From Oceanobacillus piezotolerans (lineage in GTDB: Bacteria > Bacillota > Bacilli > Bacillales > Amphibacillaceae): a stretch of 64,000 nt of DNA. This document shows positions 1 to 7,310 of this stretch, piece by piece (the stretch's first letter is position 1; every line of letters begins with the position of its first letter). A program made the translations under genes and the position numbers. A model generated the notes under the pieces. The model was given only the letters and a program-made list of their open reading frames with translations. It searched no databases and had not been told where the DNA came from. The stretch covers positions 1 to 64,000 of the forward strand of contig NZ_RCHR01000009.1 in the NCBI RefSeq assembly GCF_003665065.1, in the 5' to 3' direction.

Positions 1-103
1 TTTATACTTCATGTAGAGCTTCCTCCTAAGATTGATTTGCTTGTGTGTGTAAATTCATCTTATCGAGGGGCTCTATTTTTTTCAAACCTGAAATTTAACG
101 TTC

Positions 104-135
104 TACAGGAATGCTAACGGGGCAGCATTCCTGTA
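104..135. repeat. 12-bp perfect hairpin upstream of IS110 transposase
   Basis: TACAGGAATGCT (104-115) and AGCATTCCTGTA (124-135) are perfect inverted repeats around the eight-base loop AACGGGGC. There is no T-run after it, so it is not an obvious intrinsic terminator. It may be part of the structured left end of the IS110 element, or a host intergenic hairpin beside the insertion point; the sequence alone does not decide. Confidence 0.6.
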
Positions 136-168
136 ATCAATGAAAATGAAGGTTGTGCAAAAAAATAA

Positions 169-234
169 CCCCCTGATAGAATAAGAGAGTCCAAAAGCTT
201 GCCGGCATAAAGGACTGACTTATTAATCAGGAGG
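169..234 (+). promoter_or_regulatory. Hairpin that buries the transposase ribosome site
   Basis: Three stacked helices can form here: CTGAT (173-177) with ATCAG (226-230), AATAAG (180-185) with CTTATT (219-224), and AGTCC (188-192) with GGACT (212-216). The 19-base loop contains the palindrome GCCGGC. The Shine-Dalgarno AGGAGG (229-234) lies in the 3' arm and can pair with the C-run at 169-173, with one mismatch. Such structures are known in insertion sequences to limit translation from read-through transcripts. The same region could be part of an IS110 bridge RNA; that is inference. Confidence 0.55.
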
Positions 235-242
235 CTAATAAA

Positions 243-1538
243 ATGAATTATAACCAAAACAAAAAGATTGCTCAAATCACTTCTCAAACACTAATTATAG
301 GTGTTGATATTGCTAAGTTTAAGCATGTTGCCAGAGCGCAAGATTTTAGAGGAATTGAGTTTGGAGCGCCTTGTTACTTTGAAAACTCGAAAAATGGTTT
401 CCAAGATTTTATTCGTTGGATTTCTTTTTTAATGCAGGAACAGGACATGAATAAAGTGATAGTCGGTATGGAACCAACTGGTCATTACTGGCTGAATTTA
501 GCTCACATTCTTAAAGAAAATGATATTAAGTTTGTAGCTGTAAACCCACTCCACGTAAAGAAATCTAAGGAATTGGACGATAATTCTCCAACTAAAAATG
601 ATGTGAAGGATGCCAAAGTTATTGCACAGTTAGTTAAAGATGGGAGATACGCTGAACCTACAATTCCGCAAGGTGTTTATGCAGAACTCCGAGTAGCTAA
701 AAAAATCCGTGATCTCTTAACTGAGGATCTACAAACTGTTCAAGGGCAAGTTCACAACTGGATTGATCGTTATTTTCCTGAGTTCCTTACTGTCTTTAAG
801 AAGTGGGAGGGAAAGGCTGCATTACAGTTTTTAAAGCTCTATGCGCTACCACATGAATTAGTAAAGTTCTCTGATCAAGAACTATTAATTCATTTAAGAA
901 AAGCTGTAAAACGTAGTGTTGGTCTTAGTAAAATCCAAGAGTTAAAACAAGCAGCCAGTAAGTCCATCGGACTTAGACAAGGTGCTAGTATGGCTAAATT
1001 AGAGCTAAGGACATTAATTGATAAGTATGAATTAATTCAAATCAAATTCGAAGGATTGGATTCTAAAATTGATTCATTAATCGATCGAATACCTGGTGTA
1101 CAACAAATGTTGGCTATAAAGGGTGTTGGAAGAGATACAGTCGCTGGATTTTTCGCCGAAGTTGGAGATCTAAGTGAGTATTCTCATCCAAGACAGCTAA
1201 TTAAGTTAGCTGGATTAAGCCTGAAAGAAAACACTTCAGGAAAACATAAAGGGAAAACTACCATTACTAAAAGAGGCAGAAAAAAATTGCGAGCTCTTTT
1301 GTTTAGAGTGTGTATGATACTTGTCGCAAAGAACTCTGCATTTAAAGCTTTGCATGCGTATTACACGCAACGTCCTGATAATCCCTTGAAGAAGATGCAG
1401 TCACTTATTGCCTTGTGTAATAAATTAATTCGTATACTTTTTTCCATTGGAAAGAAGCAATTTGAATTTAGTGAAGAAAGAATGTTAAAGGATATTCCTC
1501 ATATGCAAAATGTACAGATTGTGAAAGAAGCTGCATAA
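243..1538 (+). CDS. IS110 family transposase (DEDD recombinase)
   Basis: The 431-residue protein has the two-domain plan of IS110 transposases. The N-terminal RuvC-like DEDD domain shows GVDIAK near residue 20, GMEPTGHYW near 78 and TKNDVKDAKVIA near 118, giving the expected acidic residues. The C-terminal Transposase_20 domain begins around residue 280 (IKGVGRDTVAGFFAEVGD) and contains the SHPRQLIKLAGL segment with the conserved serine. Family members cut and paste via a circular intermediate guided by a bridge RNA. The frame is intact and full length, so the element may still be active. The ATG follows AGGAGG by 8 bases, and that ribosome site sits in a hairpin. It appears to be a solitary gene with no co-transcribed partner. 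Confidence 0.95.
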   Translation: MNYNQNKKIAQITSQTLIIGVDIAKFKHVARAQDFRGIEFGAPCYFENSKNGFQDFIRWISFLMQEQDMNKVIVGMEPTGHYWLNLAHILKENDIKFVAVNPLHVKKSKELDDNSPTKNDVKDAKVIAQLVKDGRYAEPTIPQGVYAELRVAKKIRDLLTEDLQTVQGQVHNWIDRYFPEFLTVFKKWEGKAALQFLKLYALPHELVKFSDQELLIHLRKAVKRSVGLSKIQELKQAASKSIGLRQGASMAKLELRTLIDKYELIQIKFEGLDSKIDSLIDRIPGVQQMLAIKGVGRDTVAGFFAEVGDLSEYSHPRQLIKLAGLSLKENTSGKHKGKTTITKRGRKKLRALLFRVCMILVAKNSAFKALHAYYTQRPDNPLKKMQSLIALCNKLIRILFSIGKKQFEFSEERMLKDIPHMQNVQIVKEAA

Positions 1539-1790
1539 GGTCAATTAATTAGATTATTATAGTTTAATTTTTATCATTTATGTTTAGAAATTTAAAAAAC
1601 TGAAGCACGGATTAGTCAGCAAAGCAACTAAACTTCGGGCATGGACCCTGTGGGGCAGCATGACTGACATCCACCTCATGGTAAGGTTGGACGAAGGAAT
1701 TTGAGAGCATTGACTCTGTGAGACATGAGAGGGTTGACCTCCATGAGACGTGTGGAGATCCACTTGTGCGATCATATTTTAACTCAGTTA

Positions 1791-2038
1791 CCACTTTTTT
1801 CCTAAGGTTGGTCTAGTTGAATATAAGTCTTTTTTCTCTAATGAACCAGAATTTACCTTATCAGATAATATTAACCACTAAATCATAAATTACTAAATTT
1901 AAACTGGTATGAAAATCTAAGAAAATAAAAGAAATCGGTAGATTTCACTTTCTATATTGAGAGAGTTTAGTTTAACAAGGATTTTGATATTACAGTAGAA
2001 TAGTAATATATTGATTTTGATTAGAAAGGGGTTCTAAA
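1791..2038. other. AT-rich spacer
   Basis: This AT-rich stretch lies between the presumed IS right end and a small membrane protein gene. It contains a short hairpin, GAAATC-GGTA-GATTTC, near 1930-1945. I see no convincing gene. Confidence 0.4.
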
Positions 2039-2188
2039 TTGACTGCTTTACAGAAAATACATATATTTTATAAAGCCCTCGGAAAGAAAAGACCATTTAT
2101 ATTTGCCTGTGTGAACGTATCAGCAATAGCAATTTTATTTTTATTAGGTCATCAAATAGGGTTGGCGTTATATAACTTATTCAGGTAA
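2039..2188 (+). CDS. Small membrane protein, 49 residues, unknown
   Basis: A TTG start at 2039 follows the ribosome site AGAAAGGGG by about 6 bases and opens a 49-codon frame ending in TAA. The product has a basic amphipathic N-terminus (KIHIFYKALGKKRPF) followed by one hydrophobic segment, about residues 19-38, and a short tail ending in LFR. A hairpin with T-run lies 16 bases past the stop. The strong ribosome site, sensible topology and terminator support a real gene. I do not recognise a family. A role as membrane peptide or small regulator is only a guess. Confidence 0.55.
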   Translation: MTALQKIHIFYKALGKKRPFIFACVNVSAIAILFLLGHQIGLALYNLFR

Positions 2189-2203
2189 CGGGTGCGATTT
2201 TTT

Positions 2204-2226
2204 AATAAGGAATAACCTTATTTTGT
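2204..2226 (+). terminator. Intrinsic terminator after small membrane gene
   Basis: AATAAGG (2204-2210), loop AATAA, CCTTATT (2216-2222), then more T residues. The stem is short and AT-rich but well placed. Confidence 0.45.
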
Positions 2227-2306
2227 TGAATTTATGCTATTAGGGCAGTTAAGCTCAACAAGGAAATTTATTTTGGTCAAGTTATAGTAGCGAGAGGAGA
2301 ATAGTT

Positions 2307-3095
2307 ATGCCATATTATATCACTGACGATGGCATCGATATATATTATGAATGTATTGGAAATGGGGAACCGTTAGTATTTATACATGGTTTAGGAGCTT
2401 CGTCTGAGATGTATAAACCTCAAGTTGAATATTTTAAAAAAGAATTTAAAGTAGTGATTATAGATTTGAGAGGCAATGGAAAATCAGGAAAATTAGAATG
2501 TCTCAAAGATGAGGTATTAGACACGCAAATAAAAGATGTCATACAAATTTTGGACCATTTAGAAATAGAACAATCTTCTTTTGTTGGTGTTTCATATGGT
2601 GGTGTTTTTATACAAAAGTTTGCAATTACTTACCCTAATGTTGTCAATTCTTTAATCATATCAGATAGTTTTTGTGATACTTCCACAGACTCCTTACAAA
2701 AAGCGTTGGCAATGTTTGGGGCAAAACAAACTTGGATTTTAAGGCTTCCTAATAAATGGTTAGCGAAACTTACAACATCATCCTATAAAAATTGGCCTTT
2801 AGCAGGTTCTGAAATGAAGAAAGTCATAGTGAATATGAGAAAACGTGAAACAATTCTTCAAAGAAAAACAATTAACAATATAAAACTTAACAATGATTTA
2901 TCAACTTTAGATGTTCCTGTTCTATGCTTAGTCGGAGATAATACTAAATTAGGTATAAAAATGATGGAACAAGTAAGTAATTTGACGGACGGAGAATTGG
3001 TAGTAATTGAAGACTCTTTTGACCCGAGCAATCTTTGCCAACCCACAGTTTTTAATACAATTACACATGAATTTCTTCAAAAGGTATTCTCTTAA
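2307..3095 (+). CDS. Alpha/beta-fold hydrolase, catalytic His apparently lost
   Basis: The 262-residue protein has the alpha/beta-hydrolase pattern: oxyanion segment FIHGLG (26-31), DLRGNGKS (53-60), nucleophile elbow GVSYGG with Ser96, and a late strand LVGDNTKLG carrying the likely acid. At the C-terminus, where the family normally has a GH-x-x-x-x-E-x-P motif, this protein reads SFDPSNLCQP, so Asp239 stands in the histidine's place. The surrounding sequence aligns well, so this looks like a point substitution (CAC/CAT to GAC), not a misalignment. The enzyme may be inactive, altered, or a binding protein. The ATG follows GAGAGGAGA. The substrate is unknown and the neighbours give no pathway. 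Confidence 0.8.
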   Translation: MPYYITDDGIDIYYECIGNGEPLVFIHGLGASSEMYKPQVEYFKKEFKVVIIDLRGNGKSGKLECLKDEVLDTQIKDVIQILDHLEIEQSSFVGVSYGGVFIQKFAITYPNVVNSLIISDSFCDTSTDSLQKALAMFGAKQTWILRLPNKWLAKLTTSSYKNWPLAGSEMKKVIVNMRKRETILQRKTINNIKLNNDLSTLDVPVLCLVGDNTKLGIKMMEQVSNLTDGELVVIEDSFDPSNLCQPTVFNTITHEFLQKVFS

Positions 3096-3195
3096 CTTAG
3101 GATGTGTTATTTAAAGAAAGAGCAACGCTTATTTTTCTTGAAGTTATTGTACTAAAGGGTGCAAGAGTTAAAGAAGTTAAAAAATAAACAATAAG

Positions 3196-3226
3196 AAAAC
3201 GCTTGGATTTAGTCTAAACGTTTTTG
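3196..3226 (+). terminator. Probable terminator after hydrolase
   Basis: AAAACG (3196-3201) pairs with CGTTTT (3219-3224), and more T residues follow. It lies about 100 bases past the hydrolase stop. The stem is weak. Confidence 0.4.
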
Positions 3227-3240
3227 TGTGTAACTTAGTG

Positions 3241-3415
3241 CTCTGATATTACGGCCTTTGATACGAAATTTAAGCTGTTATTTAATGTTTTCTTCACATT
3301 AACTATAGAAGAAATACGTTACTATGAGAATAAAATTACGGAATTAATTGACGAAGCCGAAATGGAGTTACGAAAAAAACGGAGCAGAATAATTGAACAA
3401 GAAGGGGATTTTTAA
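3241..3415 (+). pseudogene. Open frame without a start, charged coiled-coil end
   Basis: A frame running to TAA at 3413-3415 reads IRYYENKITELIDEAEME and then LRKKRSRIIEQEGDF. This is a plausible coding sequence with heptad-like character, but it has no start codon or ribosome site. It may be the tail of a decayed gene. I cannot name the family, and chance remains possible. Confidence 0.25.
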
Positions 3416-3443
3416 ACTAGAAGAACCTTCATAACTAATGCAA

Positions 3444-3469
3444 AAAGGCGTATCTAATAAGATACGCCT
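3444..3469 (-). terminator. Terminator of the 120-residue unknown gene
   Basis: AAGGCGTATCT (3444-3454) and AGATACGCCTT (3459-3469) form an 11-bp perfect stem with loop AATA. On the minus strand it runs into TTTTTG, so it terminates the gene that ends at 3498. Confidence 0.85.
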
Positions 3470-3497
3470 TAACTTCGGCAAATTTCAATTTACATTT

Positions 3498-3860
3498 TTA
3501 TTCCAAATGGTATGATTCAGCAGCCTTATCAGCATGGGCTATTACTTCTAAGCTACAAGAACTCATTTTGAAAGCTTCTCTTAATCTATTGACTCTTTCC
3601 TGATTAATACCCTCAAAACCAGTATGGATATCATATAAATGAGCAAATCCGGACCAAGCCATAATCTCCTGACCTAAAAATCTGCCTCCACATTGGCTCT
3701 CAAATGTCATCTGCTCCTCGAATAATAATCTAGAGAGACCCTCAACGGTTTCACTTTGTTCATTTCTCCAAATGTCTTCCCAAAGCCCATTTGCTTCTAT
3801 ATAATAATTTACAATATTTTGTTCGCCTGCTATTAATTCCTGGATAGTGCGATTTGCCAT
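3498..3860 (-). CDS. Hypothetical protein, 120 residues, CtsR-box upstream
   Basis: The frame starts with ATG 8 bases after AAGGAGG and ends just before a strong terminator, so it is a real single-gene unit. The product is soluble and acidic, with no signal peptide or membrane segment. It is mostly helical by eye, with an aromatic-rich middle (GLWEDIWRNEQSE, IMAWSGFAHLYDIHTG) and two cysteines (CGGRF, SSCSLE). I do not recognise a family. The only functional hint is a perfect match to the CtsR heat-shock operator in the upstream region, which suggests stress induction together with clp genes. Confidence 0.75.
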   Translation of the reverse strand: MANRTIQELIAGEQNIVNYYIEANGLWEDIWRNEQSETVEGLSRLLFEEQMTFESQCGGRFLGQEIMAWSGFAHLYDIHTGFEGINQERVNRLREAFKMSSCSLEVIAHADKAAESYHLE

Positions 3861-3936
3861 GTAAATTCCTCCTTGTTAATAGTAATATTTGTCTCGATAT
3901 TCTTGTCTCTTGCTAACGGTATTTCACGTTTTTGAC

Positions 3937-3953
3937 TTTGACTATCTTTGACT
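3937..3953 (-). promoter_or_regulatory. CtsR operator (perfect consensus)
   Basis: On the minus strand the sequence is AGTCAAA-GAT-AGTCAAA. This matches every position of the CtsR consensus RGTCAAANANRGTCAAA. A third GTCAAA copy follows immediately at 3931-3937. The box lies 77 bases upstream of the start of the 120-residue unknown gene. CtsR represses clpP, clpC and clpE in Bacillota; regulation here is inferred from the site alone. Confidence 0.7.
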
Positions 3954-4139
3954 TTAGTTTAATTGAATTTAAATTAATCGTCTATTATTCTGCTCACTTA
4001 TTTTCTTATCATTTTTAACTTGTATTCAGCAAGCGGGGCATTTAACTAATTAAGTGCAAAAAGTCATATGAAGCAAAAGAACTATTCATCTCCGAATCAA
4101 TACAGTAAAATAGCATTATTAGATTGGAGGAATTGAAAG

Positions 4140-4976
4140 GTGAGAAAAACAGTAATATTTTGCTTTATGGCTTTATTTATTATCCTAACTGGATGTACAA
4201 GTGAAGAAGAAAAAAAGGAAGCTGATCTACAACGATCTTTACATGCTGTACAATCTAAACATAAAGAGATTGAAACCATAATTAATCAGACTGAACTTTA
4301 TAATTACATTGATGGAACTATTCAGTTTAAAGATGAGAATTATAGCGGAAAAATAAATACTGATATTGATGTTCCTATTAATGATTCATATCTTGCTTTA
4401 GAACATCTTGAACAATACCGGCTCTTAGAAGAATTGGCACAAGAAATTTTCGATTTCCAAGGTAATGGTTTCTATCTAGGTAATATAGCTATTAGTGAAA
4501 TAGAATACAAGACTTTAACTTTAACATTTGGGGATGATGGGGATAATTACATTATTAGTTTGGAAAACGAGGCACCGGTATTAACAACGGATAATGTAGA
4601 TAATCTGGATAATCAAATTTTCGGGAAAATTGCTGGGGAAGAATTTGTCATTAATAAATCAGGTACAGTACTTAAAGAAGGAGAATATGAACGAATAGGC
4701 TTTGCTGCATATATAAAGGAAACTGATACAGAAGAGAAAAAATCTTCAACAGATAGTGTAAATTCTCAATGGAATTCCTTATCAGCAAGCGAAAAATACA
4801 ACATTGTTTCAAGGGAATTACAAACTTTAATGAATCAAGGTTACTCTGTTTACACTACTAAAGACTATTTCGTTGACGCTCTAGATGCTTTTTATGAAGG
4901 TGGGCAAACAGACTTTACAAGTATACCTGAAGCCATTCAAATGGTTGGCTTTTCAGGAGGGGCAATCTCAAAATAG
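4140..4976 (+). CDS. Lipoprotein of unknown function (278 residues)
   Basis: A GTG start follows TTGGAGGAATTGAAAG. The signal peptide is hydrophobic to residue 18 and ends in the lipobox LTGC, so Cys19 should be lipid-modified and the protein held on the outer face of the membrane. The mature part is strongly acidic (EEEKKEAD at its start), as in many salt-adapted Bacillaceae. Residues 30-190 look like mixed helix and strand, and the C-terminal 60 residues (from about WNSLSASEKYNIVSREL) are helical. No enzyme motif is visible and I do not recognise the family. It stands alone, with no operon partner closer than 100 bases. Confidence 0.75.
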   Translation: MRKTVIFCFMALFIILTGCTSEEEKKEADLQRSLHAVQSKHKEIETIINQTELYNYIDGTIQFKDENYSGKINTDIDVPINDSYLALEHLEQYRLLEELAQEIFDFQGNGFYLGNIAISEIEYKTLTLTFGDDGDNYIISLENEAPVLTTDNVDNLDNQIFGKIAGEEFVINKSGTVLKEGEYERIGFAAYIKETDTEEKKSSTDSVNSQWNSLSASEKYNIVSRELQTLMNQGYSVYTTKDYFVDALDAFYEGGQTDFTSIPEAIQMVGFSGGAISK

Positions 4977-5080
4977 GGCCTTGTTTTGTGAGAACTTAGG
5001 AAATTTTAGTGAAACAGTAACTATAATGGTAAATAGTATTACGAAAATTGAGTGATACGGGGAAATTAGGGGGGATTAAT

Positions 5081-5848
5081 TTGTTAAGGAAATTAAATAT
5101 TCGTTTCTTATTTTGGTTTTTTTTAATATTGAGTTGTATTTTAATAATAGTAATTAAATTTTCACCTTTAAAGGACATACATACTTCCCAGATAGGTTAT
5201 TTATCATGGTTTCATTACGGGTATGAGTTAGGAGAGACAATTTTTGGACTTAGCATTAGCTACATAGTGAGTTGTATTTTTTACTTTATAGTTGTCTATT
5301 TACCAGAACAAAATAAACGCAAACGCGCAATGGCAATCATCGAAAATAGAATAGATAATATCCTTGGTGACATGGGAGTAATAATCTATTATTATTTTCA
5401 CAAAAATAGTATTACTGAATCTAACGATGAACTATTAAAGGAGCAGGTAGAGAAAATAAATAGGATAGATCCTAATAATAAAATGAATTTTAGTTATCAA
5501 TATATTGAAAAATCAACTGGTCGAAAAGTTCCTTTTGGTACTGGAGATTATACCGAATTAATGTTATTAGAAGAATATCGTTCAGGGATTCAAGGTACGA
5601 TTAATAGTATCTTCCAAATACCTGTAATAATTAACATTGACCATGACTTAATAGTAATACTTGAGGAAATTAACAATTGTTTTTTATTCAGAACAGTTGC
5701 CGGATTAATAACAGCAAGAAAACTTCCAGAAAGATACAAAATAGCAACACCAGAATTCGGAAAAAATTTATTTAAATTTTACCTTCTGTATAAGGAACTT
5801 AGCAAGTACATTGAACCAACAGAATATACTTTTGAGCAAACTCCATAG
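5081..5848 (+). CDS. Membrane protein of unknown function (255 residues)
   Basis: I start at TTG 5081, because TTAGGGGGGATTAAT gives it a ribosome site; a TTG in the same frame at 5048 lacks one. Two membrane segments are visible, about residues 8-26 (FLFWFFLILSCILIIVI) and 52-70 (FGLSISYIVSCIFYFIVVY). They are followed by a soluble domain of about 185 residues beginning LPEQNKRKRAMAIIENRID. The basic patch after the second helix predicts a cytoplasmic domain. No known motif is seen. A bidirectional terminator lies about 120 bases downstream. Confidence 0.7.
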   Translation: MLRKLNIRFLFWFFLILSCILIIVIKFSPLKDIHTSQIGYLSWFHYGYELGETIFGLSISYIVSCIFYFIVVYLPEQNKRKRAMAIIENRIDNILGDMGVIIYYYFHKNSITESNDELLKEQVEKINRIDPNNKMNFSYQYIEKSTGRKVPFGTGDYTELMLLEEYRSGIQGTINSIFQIPVIINIDHDLIVILEEINNCFLFRTVAGLITARKLPERYKIATPEFGKNLFKFYLLYKELSKYIEPTEYTFEQTP

Positions 5849-5972
5849 AATAATAGGAATTAATTCTCCGTAATAGATTCTCAACCTTAAACAATGATGA
5901 TGAATATCCGTTTAACATCTGATTATTACTTTTTGATAATATGAAGTTACCAAAATTTACAATGAAAAGACA

Positions 5973-6018
5973 AAAAACCGTTACTTTGAGCAATTTTGTT
6001 CAAAATAACGGTTTTTGT
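5973..6018. terminator. Bidirectional terminator
   Basis: AAAAACCGTTA (5973-5983) and TAACGGTTTTT (6006-6016) flank a 22-base loop, with A-run on one side and T-run on the other. It follows the membrane protein gene. Confidence 0.7.
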
Positions 6019-6202
6019 TATCTAGGGAATCAATATGAATTTTACTTTTTAAACTACGCAGAAACAATAATATAACATTGTATATCATAGTTATGTTGAG
6101 TAACTATACATCTGTTATAGGTGATGTTAATATTGAAAAAGTTGGTATTCTAAAGAATTCAAACTTAATCTAAGTAAAGGAGCGATTTGTATGATCTGAG
6201 CA

Positions 6203-6445
6203 ATGAAAAGAGAAGAAGTGTTAATGGGTGCAACAGTTAGGGTGGTTAAGCCAAGCTTGTTATTACTTGAGGAAATTTCATTTAAAGAATTTCGCTATTT
6301 ACATTCTTTATCAGGAAAAATGGGAAAAGTCATCGCTGTTTATTACGGAATTGGAAATAAGTCGATTTTTGAAGTTGAATTTTTTAATGGCCAATCGTAT
6401 GCCTACTTGCATGAAGACGATTTATCGTTAATTTATTCAGTCTAA
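6203..6445 (+). CDS. Small hypothetical protein, 80 residues
   Basis: The 80-residue product has a compact all-beta look: GATVRVVKPS, then GKMGKVIAVYYGIGNK and IFEVEFFNGQSYAYLHEDDL. This resembles small SH3/KOW-like folds, but no family is certain. The start is unclear. The good ribosome site TAAAGGAGC is spaced for ATG 6191, which reads only ATG-ATC-stop; translation may restart at ATG 6203 three bases after that stop. ATG 6224 (GATVRVV) is a third option. Confidence 0.6.
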   Translation: MKREEVLMGATVRVVKPSLLLLEEISFKEFRYLHSLSGKMGKVIAVYYGIGNKSIFEVEFFNGQSYAYLHEDDLSLIYSV

Positions 6446-6570
6446 TGCAGCAGGAGAAGATAGGTTGGCATTTCCATTTCGATTTATTCTATTTCTTCCC
6501 ATATTAACAAATAAATGATATCAAACGTTTTAAGATAGGTAATAAAAACAGTATAGGTGAAAGGGTTTGT

Positions 6571-6903
6571 ATGGTTAAAAAACTACATAAAGTTCTTGGT
6601 TTATTTTTATTTCTGTTATTAATGGGTTGTAGTGATTCTTCACTTGAAGAACCAATTATATATGAAGGTATTATACAAGGAAAATATTTCCAAAAAGGCA
6701 CAGTTTCAACAGGGGTTGGGCTATCTACGGGCGGAAAACCAGTTGTCACAACAAACTCCACTTTAGACGAATATATCATCTTTGTAGATGACGAAGATTA
6801 CAGCGTTTCAAAAGATATTTGGTTAAGTCTAGAAGAGGGAGCGAAAATTCAGTATGAACTGGGTTTCTGGGGGATCGAAAATATTGTAATCATGGGAGAT
6901 TAG
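6571..6903 (+). CDS. Small lipoprotein, 110 residues
   Basis: The signal peptide (KKLHKVLGLFLFLLLMGC) ends in lipobox LMGC at about residue 20, so the mature protein is membrane-anchored outside the cell. The mature part is about 90 residues, acidic and beta-rich: it has YEGIIQGKYFQKGTV, the glycine-rich VGLSTGGKPVVTTN and a terminal GIENIVIMGD. Start ATG follows GTGAAAGGG. No family is recognised. Confidence 0.7.
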   Translation: MVKKLHKVLGLFLFLLLMGCSDSSLEEPIIYEGIIQGKYFQKGTVSTGVGLSTGGKPVVTTNSTLDEYIIFVDDEDYSVSKDIWLSLEEGAKIQYELGFWGIENIVIMGD

Positions 6904-7064
6904 TAGAAATAAAAGGGTACAGTAAAGATTCGTAAAAGAGTTGGAACAACACTTAAGATAACTGTGCAATCATAAGTAAGCGTAAATTGCTAATGAATTA
7001 CTTTTTACACGAAGATAATATATTATTGATTTATATTCAGTTAGTAGTTATAGGAGGAGAAACA

Positions 7065-7310
7065 TTGGAACAACAGGAGTTGCTAAGTACAAAAGAAGTA
7101 GCGGAAAGATTGGGATTAACGGTTACAACGATCTATCAATATGTAAAGAATAAAAAGCTAGTACCGGTTTATGAGGACTGGACTGTTGATGAAACGATGC
7201 TGTTTTATGAATCAGACGTAGAGAAGTTAGAAAATCAACGTCCAACTGGTTATACAACTTCCGAGGTTGCGAAGAAATTAGGTGTACACCAAGTTATCGC
7301 GGTAGAATGA
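7065..7310 (+). CDS. Helix-turn-helix protein, N-terminal piece (frameshifted)
   Basis: I start at TTG 7065, which follows TAGGAGGAGAAACA; the upstream ATG has no ribosome site. The 81-residue piece has one complete excisionase/MerR-like helix-turn-helix (STKEVAERLGLTVTTIYQYVKNKKL) and the beginning of a second (YTTSEVAKKLGVH). It then ends after a few unrelated residues. The continuation SYRGRMTYFVQEETLMEL lies in the +2 frame and enters the next open frame. The gene therefore looks broken by a frameshift, perhaps with loss of part of the second helix-turn-helix. Confidence 0.65.
   Translation: MEQQELLSTKEVAERLGLTVTTIYQYVKNKKLVPVYEDWTVDETMLFYESDVEKLENQRPTGYTTSEVAKKLGVHQVIAVE

Larger units (their letters stand above)
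95..1790 (+). mobile_element. IS110-family insertion sequence (ends uncertain)
   Basis: One transposase gene is flanked on both sides by about 240 bases of structured non-coding DNA. IS110 elements usually lack clear terminal inverted repeats, so the boundaries given are rough guesses: the left end lies somewhere in 1-170 and the right end somewhere in 1600-1800. The 3' flank (about 1605-1785) is noticeably more GC-rich than the AT-rich DNA after it and repeats short motifs such as CCTCATGG and CTCCATGAGA. Family knowledge says one flank encodes a bridge RNA that binds target and donor DNA; here both flanks are candidates. Confidence 0.65.

Noticed and set aside
1584..1794. Two minus-strand frames of about 60 codons downstream of the transposase
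   Set aside because: They lie in the structured IS end, have no ribosome sites and no protein-like pattern.
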